64,000 nt of DNA. It comes from Lacrimispora algidixylanolytica (GTDB lineage: Bacteria; Bacillota; Clostridia; Lachnospirales; Lachnospiraceae). Both the position numbers and the translations under genes were made by a program. The stretch lies in assembly GCF_003609635.1 (NCBI RefSeq), contig NZ_MCIA01000008.1, positions 62,001 through 126,000 on the forward strand. The letters are read 5' to 3'. Under the pieces are notes generated by a model. That model was given only the letters and a program-made list of their open reading frames with translations. It was not told where the DNA came from and searched no databases. Of this stretch, positions 29,565 through 37,499 are shown one piece after another (the stretch's first letter is position 1; each line of letters begins with the position of its first letter).

Positions 29565-30361
29565 GTTTCTCCCTACCCTCTGTGTTAACCATTGCAGGTT
29601 CTGACCCCAGCGGAGGTGCTGGAATTCAGGCTGATTTAAAAACCATTGCTGCCTTTTCACTTTATGGCTCCAGTGTCATCACTGCACTGACGGCCCAAAA
29701 TACTACAAGGGTCTATCTGGTGGAAGATGTAAGCATTCCTATGCTTACCAATCAGCTTGATGCTGTGCTGTCTGACATTCCTCCACAGGCGATCAAAATC
29801 GGTATGGCAGGCTCTCCTTCCTCCATTGAAGTGATTGCAAGTCGACTTTCTAAATTTCCTTCGATTCCAGTTGTTTTAGATCCTGTTATGATCTCCACCA
29901 GCGGAGGCACACTATTTGAAAAAGTGGGGATTAAAAATTTAACGGAGATGCTTTTCCCTCTAGCCACCCTGGTTACCCCCAATATACCAGAGGCACAGGC
30001 ACTCTTATCCACAAAAACCCCTTTGCTCTCCAATAAAGATATGGAAGAGGCAGTAACCAAACTATGGGACAAATATAAGACTTCCTTTCTATTAAAAGGA
30101 GGTCACAGCGATTCTCATGCCAGTGATGTCTTATGTCACAATGGATCTATACAATGGTTCTATGGAGATCGGATCCAAACGCAAAATAACCACGGAACTG
30201 GCTGCACATTATCATCCGCCATTGCCTGTGGTCTTGCAAAGAGAAATAGCTTGGAAGAAAGTATTCTATCTGCCAAGGAATATATCAACGGCGCCTTAAT
30301 GGCAGGACTGGAACTCGGGAAAGGAAATGGTCCTATCTGGCATGGGTATAAAGAGTCCTGA
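29561..30361 (+). CDS. thiD: Hydroxymethylpyrimidine/phosphomethylpyrimidine kinase
   Basis: 266-residue ribokinase-family kinase that phosphorylates HMP and HMP-P. It shows TIAGSDPSGGAGIQADLKT, YGSSVITALTAQNT, LDPVMISTSGG, TPNIPEAQALL, LLKGGH and the catalytic NNHGTGCTLSSAIAC. Last gene of the thiamine operon; the start overlaps thiE (ATGA). Confidence 0.95.
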   Translation: MSFSLPSVLTIAGSDPSGGAGIQADLKTIAAFSLYGSSVITALTAQNTTRVYLVEDVSIPMLTNQLDAVLSDIPPQAIKIGMAGSPSSIEVIASRLSKFPSIPVVLDPVMISTSGGTLFEKVGIKNLTEMLFPLATLVTPNIPEAQALLSTKTPLLSNKDMEEAVTKLWDKYKTSFLLKGGHSDSHASDVLCHNGSIQWFYGDRIQTQNNHGTGCTLSSAIACGLAKRNSLEESILSAKEYINGALMAGLELGKGNGPIWHGYKES

Positions 30362-30490
30362 TTTTCTGTTCTGATTTTCAGACTTGATTTATAAAACGAT
30401 ATAGCGCTTGGGCTCCTATTTAGTAACATTACATAAAAGGATATCAAGAATGGCTATTTCTGAATTGACCTTTTTAAGTTAGATTTTTTA

Positions 30491-30552
30491 GGCTCTATAC
30501 AAAATGTTGGGGGGTGCTTAAAAAGCATACTTCTAACACTCAGTATAGAGCC
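30491..30552 (+). repeat. Palindromic element with 10-bp perfect ends after thiD
   Basis: GGCTCTATAC at 30491-30500 and its perfect complement at 30543-30552 enclose a second, imperfect stem (TGTT...AACA and GTGCTT/AAGCAT). The whole folds as one long hairpin. It may serve as the thiD terminator (ATTTATTT follows), but the GGCTCTATAC...TGTT ends resemble terminal inverted repeats of ISL3-like elements. The rest of 30362-30803 is AT-rich with no supported gene; a 23-codon frame at 30694 has no recognisable family. Confidence 0.55.
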
Positions 30553-30803
30553 ATTTATTTATCTATTTTATTGGGGACACTTCATAATGTCATATCAAGA
30601 TATCCTTCTTTTCTCAAACCATTTCTACTATGTTGTAATTTACCGTAAACTAAAAAACAAATTGAAATTCTCTTGAAAATGGTTGAAGAACTAAATTCTG
30701 AAGTATCAGGAAACATCGTAACACCATCATTTTTCATCAAATTATTTATAAGAATCTAAAACTATGTTATAGTTGTTTCATTGAGAAAAAGGAGAGAATA
30801 AAA

Positions 30804-31844
30804 TTGAATCAATTAGCTTACTTAGATTATATATTAGATCAGACACAAAAAATCCTTTCCATAGATAGCCCAACCGGATTCACAAAAAATGTAACAGAAT
30901 ATGTTATGGAAGAATATAGAAGCCTCGGATATTCTCCAAAACAAACCATAAAAGGTGGAATCCTTTGTGAAATAGGTAGCGATGAAAATTCCAATGATGC
31001 TTTATGTTTAGAAGCTCATGTTGATACGTTAGGTGGAATGGTGTCTCAGATTACAGAAACAGGACGACTTATATTAACTCCTCTTGGAGGACTTGAGCCA
31101 AATAATACAGAGAGTGAAAACTGCAAGATATACACTCGTTCTGGCAAGATCTACAGCGGAACTATGCAAATGAAAAACGCTTCCGTACACGTAAATAAAA
31201 ATTACAGATCCACCGCGCGGGAATTTGATACAATGGAAGTGGTAATTGATGAAAAAGTAAATTCCAAAGAAGACGTTCTTTCCCTTCATATACGTGTTGG
31301 TGACATTGTCTGTTTTGATCCACGTACGGTATTAACAGAAAGCGGCTATTTAAAAAGCAGATTTTTAGATGACAAAGTTAGTGTGGGGATCTTACTTGGT
31401 TTTGCCAAGTACGTAAAAGAAGAAAATATTAAACTTCCTCGAAAAGTATATCAGTATTTCACCGTATTTGAAGAAGTTGGACATGGTGGATCTGGCTCCA
31501 TACCAACAGATGTCACAGAAGTAATATCCGTAGATTTAGGTTGTGTCGGTGACGGATTAACCTGCACGGAGTATCAGGTGTCTATCTGTGCCAAGGACAG
31601 TGTAGGTCCATATCATTACGATGTAGTTAGCGGATTGATTGAAGCCGCTGAACATGGTCATATTGACTATGCCGTTGACATTTATCCACATTATGCTTCT
31701 GATGTTGATTCTGCATTGACAGCCGGCCATGAAGTGAGACACGGTCTGATTGGACCAGGAGTTTATGCAACCCATGGATACGAAAGAAGTCATAAAGATG
31801 GTATTCTAAATACCTTTTTACTTTTAACAAAATATTTGGCCTAA
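30804..31844 (+). CDS. M42-family metallopeptidase
   Basis: 346-residue dizinc aminopeptidase of the M42 family (glutamyl aminopeptidase, FrvX and relatives), cytoplasmic, trimming short peptides. The metal and catalytic residues are in LEAHVDTLGGMV, RFLDDKVSVGILLG, FEEVGHGGSG, VDLGCVGDG and the final THGYERSHKDGI. The start is TTG at 30804, preceded by AAAGGAG. Stand-alone gene, followed by a hairpin terminator, convergent with the beta-galactosidase gene. Confidence 0.9.
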   Translation: MNQLAYLDYILDQTQKILSIDSPTGFTKNVTEYVMEEYRSLGYSPKQTIKGGILCEIGSDENSNDALCLEAHVDTLGGMVSQITETGRLILTPLGGLEPNNTESENCKIYTRSGKIYSGTMQMKNASVHVNKNYRSTAREFDTMEVVIDEKVNSKEDVLSLHIRVGDIVCFDPRTVLTESGYLKSRFLDDKVSVGILLGFAKYVKEENIKLPRKVYQYFTVFEEVGHGGSGSIPTDVTEVISVDLGCVGDGLTCTEYQVSICAKDSVGPYHYDVVSGLIEAAEHGHIDYAVDIYPHYASDVDSALTAGHEVRHGLIGPGVYATHGYERSHKDGILNTFLLLTKYLA

Positions 31845-31861
31845 GTTATCTAAAAGGATAA

Positions 31862-31908
31862 AAAAATAGCAATGAATCTAGTTTATAAAAGATTCATTGC
31901 TATTTTTA
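31862..31908. terminator. Bidirectional terminator between the peptidase and beta-galactosidase genes
   Basis: AAAAATAGCAATGAATC and its complement GATTCATTGCTATTTTT surround a short loop, between two convergent genes. T-runs occur on both strands. Confidence 0.9.
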
Positions 31909-31928
31909 TTAGTTGTTATTGTTAGATA

Positions 31929-34900
31929 TTAATTTCTTCCTGGAAGCAGTCTTACTTCAAATGTGAATTCTTCTTCCTCAAACATATACTCTTTTCTTAA
32001 ATCCGGTCCGCAGCTTTCGGAACCAATGCCGTTCTGACGATAATCCAGGCAAAGAACCGTACTGCCTGCGGGAACCAGTTCAAAGTTATGCGCCTTTTGT
32101 GTCAATTCTTCCTGTGTATAAATGGAGGCATTAAAGGAAAACGACTTTTGAGATGCCACTGACAGCCGATTCCTGCTTCCTTCTACAGTAACAAAATCAC
32201 AATCCCCTCTGCTTCCATTTTCCTGTGGCCGCAAATAATCCTCGTGCATCTCTTTTACATGGACCTGAAACAGTCCGTGATAGCTGGCTCTCTTTTTATC
32301 AGAATAATTCTCAAATGGACCCATACCAAAGTAAGTCACCTGATCCATCTCATTTGGGAGGAAAAGTCGAAGTCCGAATCTAGGAAGTTCAGGGAATTCT
32401 CCGTCCTTTTTTACCTCCAGCTTTGCATCCACTGCACCATTTTGCCAGATGGTCCACAATGCATTGATGTTTAACATTCTCTGAACCGGGGCTGCGGTAA
32501 CGGACATAACTGTTTTAATTTCCACCCGGTCTTCATTCACCTCTACCATGGTTTCATAAGCTCTTGATATTGCCTTATGATAATGTGCCTCCAGCCATGC
32601 TTTCTTGATGTCGCTGTCATTATCTGTAGGTGCTCTCCAGATATTTATTTCCATAGGGTGATCTAGCAGACTTCCATTTTCAAAGAACATATGTTTAAAA
32701 CAGCCAGTAAACTTATTGTAGGTATAGGAAAAATCTGCTGTTCTTACTGTCAGGTAACGGTCATCTTCATGAATCTCAAAGACTTCTGTTGAAACTTTTT
32801 CTGTCATCTGATTGCTTAAAATCCCTGCTGCCGTCTGGTTTCTTCCATCTTTATTTTCCAGAAGGATTTCATCAAAGCCCAGTACGCTTCCAGCCTCTAA
32901 GAATGGAGATTTATTCTTTAGCAGGTAGTTTAGTTTCAAATAACAAACGCCTGTTTCTGGTACCGAAACGGGAATGACCGCCTTTCCTTCTTCGTGAGGA
33001 AGAATATTCTCCACTGCCCCCTCTAAAAGAACTCCAGTATCTATTATCACTCCATCACATGTCACTTCGTAGGAAAGGCAGACATAATCCTCCGACGTTA
33101 AGAAATCCATATAATTGTGAAGTATCATTTCCTTTGTTTTCTGGTCAAAGGATACTAGCCTTAAGGGGCGGTATACATTCTTAAACTCCTTAAGCCCTGT
33201 GTGTGGCCTACGATCGGGATATACCAAGCCATCCATACAGAAATTGCCGTCATGGGGATATTCCCCATGGTCGCCTCCATAGAGATACATCGGCTTTCCA
33301 TCTGTATTTTTACCCTGGTAAATGGCATGGTCACACCATTCCCATACAAATCCACCACACACTTCATCATGCTGTTGAAATACCTTAAAATAATCTTCTA
33401 GATCTCCCGGTCCATTGCCCATGGCATGGCTGTATTCACACAGAATAAATGGTTTCCCTGTATTTCTTTCTGTGTATTCATGAATTTCTTCCAAACTTGG
33501 ATACATGCGGCTGTACAAATCCAGATTGGAAAAATCATATTCTTTGCTAAGGACCCGGTAACGGGCTCCCTCATATTGGGTGAGTCTAGTTGGATCAAAT
33601 TCCTTGGTCCATTTCAGGGCAGCCTCAAAGGTGCAGCCATAGGCGCATTCATTTCCCATAGACCAGATGACAACAGAAGCTCGATTTTTATCTCGCTCCA
33701 CTAATAGTTTGGCGCGGTCCACGGTTGCTTCCGTGAACTCTGGATTGTCTGCAATGGCACGGTTCCAGCGGTCTCTCCACACTTCAGTTGCACGGTTTTT
33801 CATATATACATAGGCAGTGCCATGGCTTTCATTGTCCGCCTCATCAATAACATAAAACCCGTATTCATCACAAAGCTGATAAAATTGTGGGGCGTTGGGA
33901 TAATGGCTGGTGCGGATGGCATTGACATTATGCTCCTTCATCAGTTTCATATCCTTTTTCATCTGGGAAATGCTAATGACAAAACCTGTCTCTGGGTCGC
34001 TGTCATGGCGATTTACTCCATGAAATTTAATCTTTTGTCCATTTAGATAGATAACACCATTTTGAATGGATATTTCTCTGATTCCTAGCCGGTCAACGAT
34101 TACTTCATTCTGGGTTTCTAAGATTACGGTGTAAAGATAGGGGGTTTCTGCATTCCAAAGGGTTGGGTTTTCAATGGTCATATCTATTTTGCCACCTGGC
34201 AGATAGCCTTCCATTCCAGAAGTTACATTGCCGCTGCCATCAAGAACCGTGATTTTTACTGGAACCTCATTTCCCGTAAATGTTACTTCCCCATGAACAA
34301 AGGCTTTGCCTTTTTTGTAGGTTGTCTTTAAGAAATAATCAAAAATCCCTTCCTCTGGACGCTTTAATAAATATACATCTCTAAAAATTCCTGTCATGCG
34401 GAATTTATCCTGATCTTCAAGGTAGCTTCCGTCACACCATTTTAAAACAAGAACAGAAATGGTATTGTCTCCATCTCTAATTAACCCTGTCACATCAAAT
34501 TCACTGGTCCCATGGGAAACCTGGCTGTATCCTACATAACTGCCATTTAACCATACATAGAAACAGGAATCCACTCCTTCAAAGTTTAAAAATGCCTTTG
34601 GAGCGTTCTCATCTCTTTCATACATAAAGTGGTGAACGTAAGCCCCGCATGGATTTTCTGCTGGAACAAAGGGAGGGTCCATGGGAAATGGGTATCTGGT
34701 GTTTGTATACTGTTGCTTATCATAGCCATAATTTTGGAAACAGCCAGGAACTGGGATCTCTCCAAAACTTTCTGTATTATAATCTTCTAGGAAAAAGTCT
34801 TCTTTTACATCGTAAATACTGTCAAAGTATTTAAATTTCCAGGTTCCGTTTAAAAGTTGGAACCGGTCAGAATTCGTTCTTTGCTCTGTTAAATCAAAAC

Positions 34901-34991
34901 TCGCCTTGGAAGCCGGGATATAGTAAGCTCTGTTTGGCATGGTATTTTCATGTAGCAGATGCAGATTTTCATAGTGTTTGGGTACGATCAT
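31929..34991 (-). CDS. lacZ: Beta-galactosidase, glycoside hydrolase family 2, large form
   Basis: 1020 residues with the five-domain plan of E. coli LacZ: sugar-binding domain, immunoglobulin-like domain, TIM barrel, second Ig-like domain and C-terminal Bgal_small_N domain. The acid/base Glu is residue 448 (SMGNECAYG) and the nucleophile Glu 519 (LCEYSHAMGNG). VNRHDSDPETG and GMGPFENYSDKK are family markers. No signal peptide, so it is cytoplasmic and hydrolyses lactose or other beta-galactosides taken up by a transporter not seen here. GAGGAGG precedes the ATG. A possible control site lies at 35062-35088. Confidence 0.95.
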   Translation of the reverse strand: MIVPKHYENLHLLHENTMPNRAYYIPASKASFDLTEQRTNSDRFQLLNGTWKFKYFDSIYDVKEDFFLEDYNTESFGEIPVPGCFQNYGYDKQQYTNTRYPFPMDPPFVPAENPCGAYVHHFMYERDENAPKAFLNFEGVDSCFYVWLNGSYVGYSQVSHGTSEFDVTGLIRDGDNTISVLVLKWCDGSYLEDQDKFRMTGIFRDVYLLKRPEEGIFDYFLKTTYKKGKAFVHGEVTFTGNEVPVKITVLDGSGNVTSGMEGYLPGGKIDMTIENPTLWNAETPYLYTVILETQNEVIVDRLGIREISIQNGVIYLNGQKIKFHGVNRHDSDPETGFVISISQMKKDMKLMKEHNVNAIRTSHYPNAPQFYQLCDEYGFYVIDEADNESHGTAYVYMKNRATEVWRDRWNRAIADNPEFTEATVDRAKLLVERDKNRASVVIWSMGNECAYGCTFEAALKWTKEFDPTRLTQYEGARYRVLSKEYDFSNLDLYSRMYPSLEEIHEYTERNTGKPFILCEYSHAMGNGPGDLEDYFKVFQQHDEVCGGFVWEWCDHAIYQGKNTDGKPMYLYGGDHGEYPHDGNFCMDGLVYPDRRPHTGLKEFKNVYRPLRLVSFDQKTKEMILHNYMDFLTSEDYVCLSYEVTCDGVIIDTGVLLEGAVENILPHEEGKAVIPVSVPETGVCYLKLNYLLKNKSPFLEAGSVLGFDEILLENKDGRNQTAAGILSNQMTEKVSTEVFEIHEDDRYLTVRTADFSYTYNKFTGCFKHMFFENGSLLDHPMEINIWRAPTDNDSDIKKAWLEAHYHKAISRAYETMVEVNEDRVEIKTVMSVTAAPVQRMLNINALWTIWQNGAVDAKLEVKKDGEFPELPRFGLRLFLPNEMDQVTYFGMGPFENYSDKKRASYHGLFQVHVKEMHEDYLRPQENGSRGDCDFVTVEGSRNRLSVASQKSFSFNASIYTQEELTQKAHNFELVPAGSTVLCLDYRQNGIGSESCGPDLRKEYMFEEEEFTFEVRLLPGRN

Positions 34992-35021
34992 GGTTTCTAC
35001 CTCCTCATCTTTCTAACTTTA

Positions 35022-35088
35022 ATTATAAAATGAATCAGTTGAAAATCCATATCACCAATTAGACAAAACATGCACAAAACGATACAGT
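35022..35088 (-). promoter_or_regulatory. lacZ promoter region with shared upstream motif
   Basis: A TATAAT -10 box on the minus strand at 35027-35022 has no good -35, as expected for an activator-dependent promoter. Just upstream lies GACAAAACATGCACAAAACG (35062-35081) plus ATACAGT. A nearly identical motif stands ahead of the AraC gene at 51891. The 260-base gap 34992-35253 holds nothing else but the terminator of the next gene. Confidence 0.5.
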
Positions 35089-35214
35089 TATGATAATTTA
35101 TACCCAAAATCACTTAGCCTTTTGCTTGGAATTGTAATTTTAAAATCTCTTATATTTCTAACTGTCATTGCTTAAATGCAGTCAGATAATGATATGATCT
35201 ACTATATGTAAAAA

Positions 35215-35242
35215 GGCGGGCCCGGAAAACCGGATACCCGCC
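35215..35242 (-). terminator. Terminator of the Cys/Asn-rich gene
   Basis: GGCGGG...CCCGCC stem with an inner CCGG/CCGG stem; on the minus strand it is followed by TTTTT. Twelve bases after the stop at 35254. Confidence 0.85.
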
Positions 35243-35253
35243 TAATTTTCTAA

Positions 35254-35454
35254 CTAACAGCCACAATTATCGTCATGATGCCGATGGCTATTAGCACTGT
35301 TACAGCCATCGCGAAAACCTTCACAATAACATCTTCTTTTTTCCTCTGCACAAGGATCATTATTGCATCTATTATCATTGCTGTTACAATTGTTATTACA
35401 ATTATTATTTGAATTGCATCCGCAATTATTTCTACTACCCCAAGAACAACTCAT
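35254..35454 (-). CDS. Small Cys/Asn-rich protein
   Basis: 66 residues, about a dozen Cys and many Asn (CGCNSNNNCNNNCNSND), then CAEEKRRCYCEGFRDG and a His-rich tail (SHRHHDDNCGC). The start is the ATG at 35454, seven bases after GAGGTG; the frame can be extended to a GTG at 35463. No family recognised. Low-complexity Cys/Asn-rich proteins in spore formers are often coat or exosporium parts, and the His/Cys content could bind metal; both are guesses. It has its own terminator and is flanked on both sides by diverged copies of one noncoding sequence. Confidence 0.65.
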   Translation of the reverse strand: MSCSWGSRNNCGCNSNNNCNNNCNSNDNRCNNDPCAEEKRRCYCEGFRDGCNSANSHRHHDDNCGC

Positions 35455-35463
35455 ATTAAGCAC

Positions 35464-35866
35464 CTCATTTTTTATAATTATAGAATAGTATATGGGACGT
35501 AAAGACTAGTTGTGAATGGTTCATAAATTAAGATGTCCTACGAATAGGCAAGATATGCTCGAAATGATACTACCGCTCTTAGATATTTTTATAAAATCGA
35601 AGTCTTTGGCTTAAAACTTAGGTTTTGGGGACTTATACTTTCACCAGATATTACTACTTAAACGCAGTCTAAAAATAATATAATCTGTTCCAGGCATTAA
35701 GTTGGCGCTGAAATGCTGGATTACCTGCTTTTTAAATTATTCTTGACTAGAAATTCAGAGTATTTTTTAAGAGGTCGGGGGAATAATACAATTAATGTTA
35801 CTTATCAATTTAGAATTTAATTTGTATTATATAATACAGATTATTTTACTATTTTTATTAAATTTA
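35464..35866. other. AT-rich noncoding stretch with diverged repeat copy
   Basis: No gene supported. 35551-35690 resembles 35066-35200: both have a ...GATAC block, then about 90 bases, then CTTAAAYGCAGTC and ATAATRATCT-like sequence. The promoter of the next gene begins at 35867. Confidence 0.45.
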
Positions 35867-35896
35867 TTGACATTATATGGTTTTACGTGTTATAAT
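35867..35896 (+). promoter_or_regulatory. Promoter of the GlsB/YeaQ-family gene
   Basis: TTGACA at 35867-35872, 18 bases, TATAAT at 35891-35896 with an extended -10 (TGTTATAAT). A strong sigma-A promoter for such a small gene. Confidence 0.85.
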
Positions 35897-35927
35897 TTAG
35901 TTAATTACTGGAAGAATGAGGTGAATT

Positions 35928-36176
35928 ATGGGAATTATTGGTTGGATTATTATAGGTGCTTTAGCCGGTTGGCTTGCAAGTATGGTTACTGGAAATGATG
36001 GAAAGATGGGTGCATTCGCAAATATATGTGTAGGTGTTATTGGTGGTCTTATCGGCGGATTCGTAATGAATTTACTAGGTGGGACTGGCATTACGGGATT
36101 TAATCTTTGGAGTCTTTTGGTTGCCTTTATAGGTTCATTGATTTTATTGTGGATTGTTAATAAAGTTCGCAAATAA
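35928..36176 (+). CDS. GlsB/YeaQ/YmgE-family stress membrane protein
   Basis: 82-residue hydrophobic protein, three membrane segments, glycine-rich (GWIIIGALAGWLASMVTG, GVIGGLIGGFVMNLLGG). This matches the transglycosylase-associated protein family, small stress-induced membrane proteins of uncertain function. GAGGTG precedes the ATG. A hairpin terminator follows. Confidence 0.88.
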   Translation: MGIIGWIIIGALAGWLASMVTGNDGKMGAFANICVGVIGGLIGGFVMNLLGGTGITGFNLWSLLVAFIGSLILLWIVNKVRK

Positions 36177-36205
36177 AAAACAATGTTCTATTGATCCACT
36201 TTGAA

Positions 36206-36249
36206 AAAACAAAATGACAAAATATGTAGATATAAAGTCATTTTGTTTT
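36206..36249 (+). terminator. Terminator after the GlsB/YeaQ-family gene
   Basis: AAAACAAAATGAC and its complement GTCATTTTGTTTT around an 18-base loop, 30 bases past the stop. Confidence 0.75.
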
Positions 36250-36314
36250 AAACATATTTATTTGAAGATTTGTAAACTTGAGGATAGATTCACTTAACTA
36301 AGGAGGCGTTACGA

Positions 36315-36557
36315 ATGAATAATTCAATTAAAAGTAAAATAGATAAAGCGGTAGGTAGTGTGAAAGAAACTATTGGAAAATCTGTAGAGTCTGAACAGAT
36401 GGAGCTGGATGGTAAATTGCAAAAACTTACCGGCGATGCCAGAGAGAAAGTGGAAGAGGCTAAGGAAAAAACGGCTCATATCGGTGAGGATATTAAGGAA
36501 AATATTGCTGAGAAGGCAAATGACTTGATTGATTCGATGAAGAAAAAAGATAAATAA
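36315..36557 (+). CDS. CsbD-family stress protein
   Basis: 80-residue, highly charged, helical protein of the CsbD family: DKAVGSVKETIGK and GKLQKLTGDAREKVEEAKEK. In Bacillus csbD belongs to the general stress regulon; biochemical role unknown. AAGGAGG precedes the ATG. It pairs naturally with the preceding stress protein but has its own upstream region and terminator. Confidence 0.88.
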   Translation: MNNSIKSKIDKAVGSVKETIGKSVESEQMELDGKLQKLTGDAREKVEEAKEKTAHIGEDIKENIAEKANDLIDSMKKKDK

Positions 36558-36606
36558 TGTTTGTTTGGGCACTGTAAATGAAATATGTTTTAATATTATA
36601 ATGAGG

Positions 36607-36655
36607 AACCAACTATTAGCGTATAATTAGATGCGTAGCTAATAGTTGGTTTTTT
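36607..36655 (+). terminator. Terminator after csbD-family gene
   Basis: 14-bp perfect stem AACCAACTATTAGC/GCTAATAGTTGGTT and a T-run, 50 bases after the stop. It marks the left border of the tail locus. Confidence 0.9.
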
Positions 36656-36703
36656 CATTTTCCGGATGCTTTGCGAGTTTTACAGGTCCACTACCCTTAA
36701 TTA

Positions 36704-36728
36704 AAAAGCCCCAGGATAATCCCAGGCC
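36704..36728 (-). terminator. Terminator at the end of the tail operon
   Basis: On the minus strand GCCTGGGAT-loop-ATCCTGGGGC, with one bulge, followed by TTTTTAATT. It ends the operon that starts near 49.2 kb. The 170 bases between it and the xkdX stop carry only short frames and a GTTGCG/CGCAAC hairpin at 36734-36749. Confidence 0.7.
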
Positions 36729-36901
36729 CGTGAGTTGCGTAGTCGCAACAGATTAAGTATTGTCCGGCAACTCGTCCTTGTACTGTGTGAGAAATTTTCA
36801 CCGTTTCCCACAAACGTTTTACAGGTAGACCGCACAAGGTTATATTTTTAAGAATACCCCTAAAGCAACCGATTCTAAAGTTTTATCCATATCATTTTAC
36901 C

Positions 36902-37030
36902 CTACTTTTTTACATACTTTTCCCCGGTTATTTCCTGAAACTTATCTGCTGTGATCCATTTATCTACTGCGGTTAAGGACCATAACTTCGCAGCATAGAA
37001 GCTTTTAACCTTATCATAATTCTTACTCAT
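36902..37030 (-). CDS. xkdX: XkdX-family small phage protein
   Basis: 42 residues, MSKNYDKVKSFYAAKLW then VDKWITADKFQEITGEKY. It ends with the family's conserved ...ITGEKY motif (compare ITxEQFxEITG in PBSX XkdX). Function unknown; the gene is always at the fibre end of PBSX-like tail modules and normally precedes the lysis genes, which are missing here. The start overlaps the stop of the upstream frame by eight bases (ATGAGTAA). Confidence 0.85.
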   Translation of the reverse strand: MSKNYDKVKSFYAAKLWSLTAVDKWITADKFQEITGEKYVKK

Positions 37031-37160
37031 GACCTACCTCCATTTCTACGCACGATATCATCTGCAAATAAGCAACCTGCGCATTTAATTCAATGATCTG
37101 TTCCCTTTGTGACTTTACCTCTTCCTGAAGACTGGGAGCCTTGTACTCTACGATAACAAC
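37023..37160 (-). pseudogene. Open frame after the amber stop: coiled-coil tail of the XkdW-like protein
   Basis: 45 codons in the same frame as the preceding gene, directly after its TAG. It has no ATG, GTG or TTG at its beginning and no ribosome site. The peptide (EYKAPSLQEEVKSQREQI, then IELNAQVAYLQ) is a heptad-like coiled coil, as at the C-terminus of XkdW-type proteins. Its stop overlaps the xkdX ATG, the coupling expected of a real gene end. Read as the cut-off C-terminus of the upstream gene, or a readthrough extension. Confidence 0.6.
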
Positions 37161-37463
37161 CTAGCCCATGATCTCCTTGTTTGTGTACTTGGATTTGCCC
37201 TCTTCAACCGTTTCTTCCACCTGCTCAATACCAATGGGGAAGAAAGAATTTAAGGACATTTTTCTGGTATAGATTAAATTATTTTGTGACCATTGCTCCA
37301 CACCATCGGCATCATATTTAATGACGGTGGAGTTTTCAGTAAGGTTTTTGTGCATGACCTGTAAATCATTTGATCCGATGATGATTGCAACTTTGGCAGT
37401 ATACCCGCTTAAATCGTTTAGGCTGCAACTGCCGTTTGCTATGTTATAGGTAGTATTTCCCAC
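37161..37463 (-). CDS. XkdW-like tail-associated protein, truncated by an amber codon
   Basis: 100 residues as read from a GTG at 37463; the first half (GSCSLNDLSGYTAKVAIIIG, VMHKNLTENSTVIKYDADG) is conserved-looking and the end is YTNKEIMG. The GTG lacks a ribosome site. AAAGGAG at 37499-37493 is instead perfectly spaced (eight bases) from an in-frame ATA at 37484, seven codons upstream. The gene ends at TAG 37163-37161, and the same frame continues for 45 codons. Both oddities fit G-to-A or C-to-T changes. By position it is the counterpart of PBSX xkdW, between the fibre gene and xkdX. Confidence 0.65.
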   Translation of the reverse strand: MGNTTYNIANGSCSLNDLSGYTAKVAIIIGSNDLQVMHKNLTENSTVIKYDADGVEQWSQNNLIYTRKMSLNSFFPIGIEQVEETVEEGKSKYTNKEIMG

Positions 37464-37499
37464 CTTAATTGATTCATTTTTTATGTAATTTACTCCTTT

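Noticed and set aside
34992-36901. CRISPR-like regularity in the repeated AT-rich spacers
   Set aside because: Only two diverged copies about 485 bases apart, with no short repeat-spacer pattern and no cas genes.
37161-37163. Amber codon as pyrrolysine or a recoded genome
   Set aside because: No pyl genes are in sight, and a single TAG at a gene end is better explained by mutation or simple readthrough.
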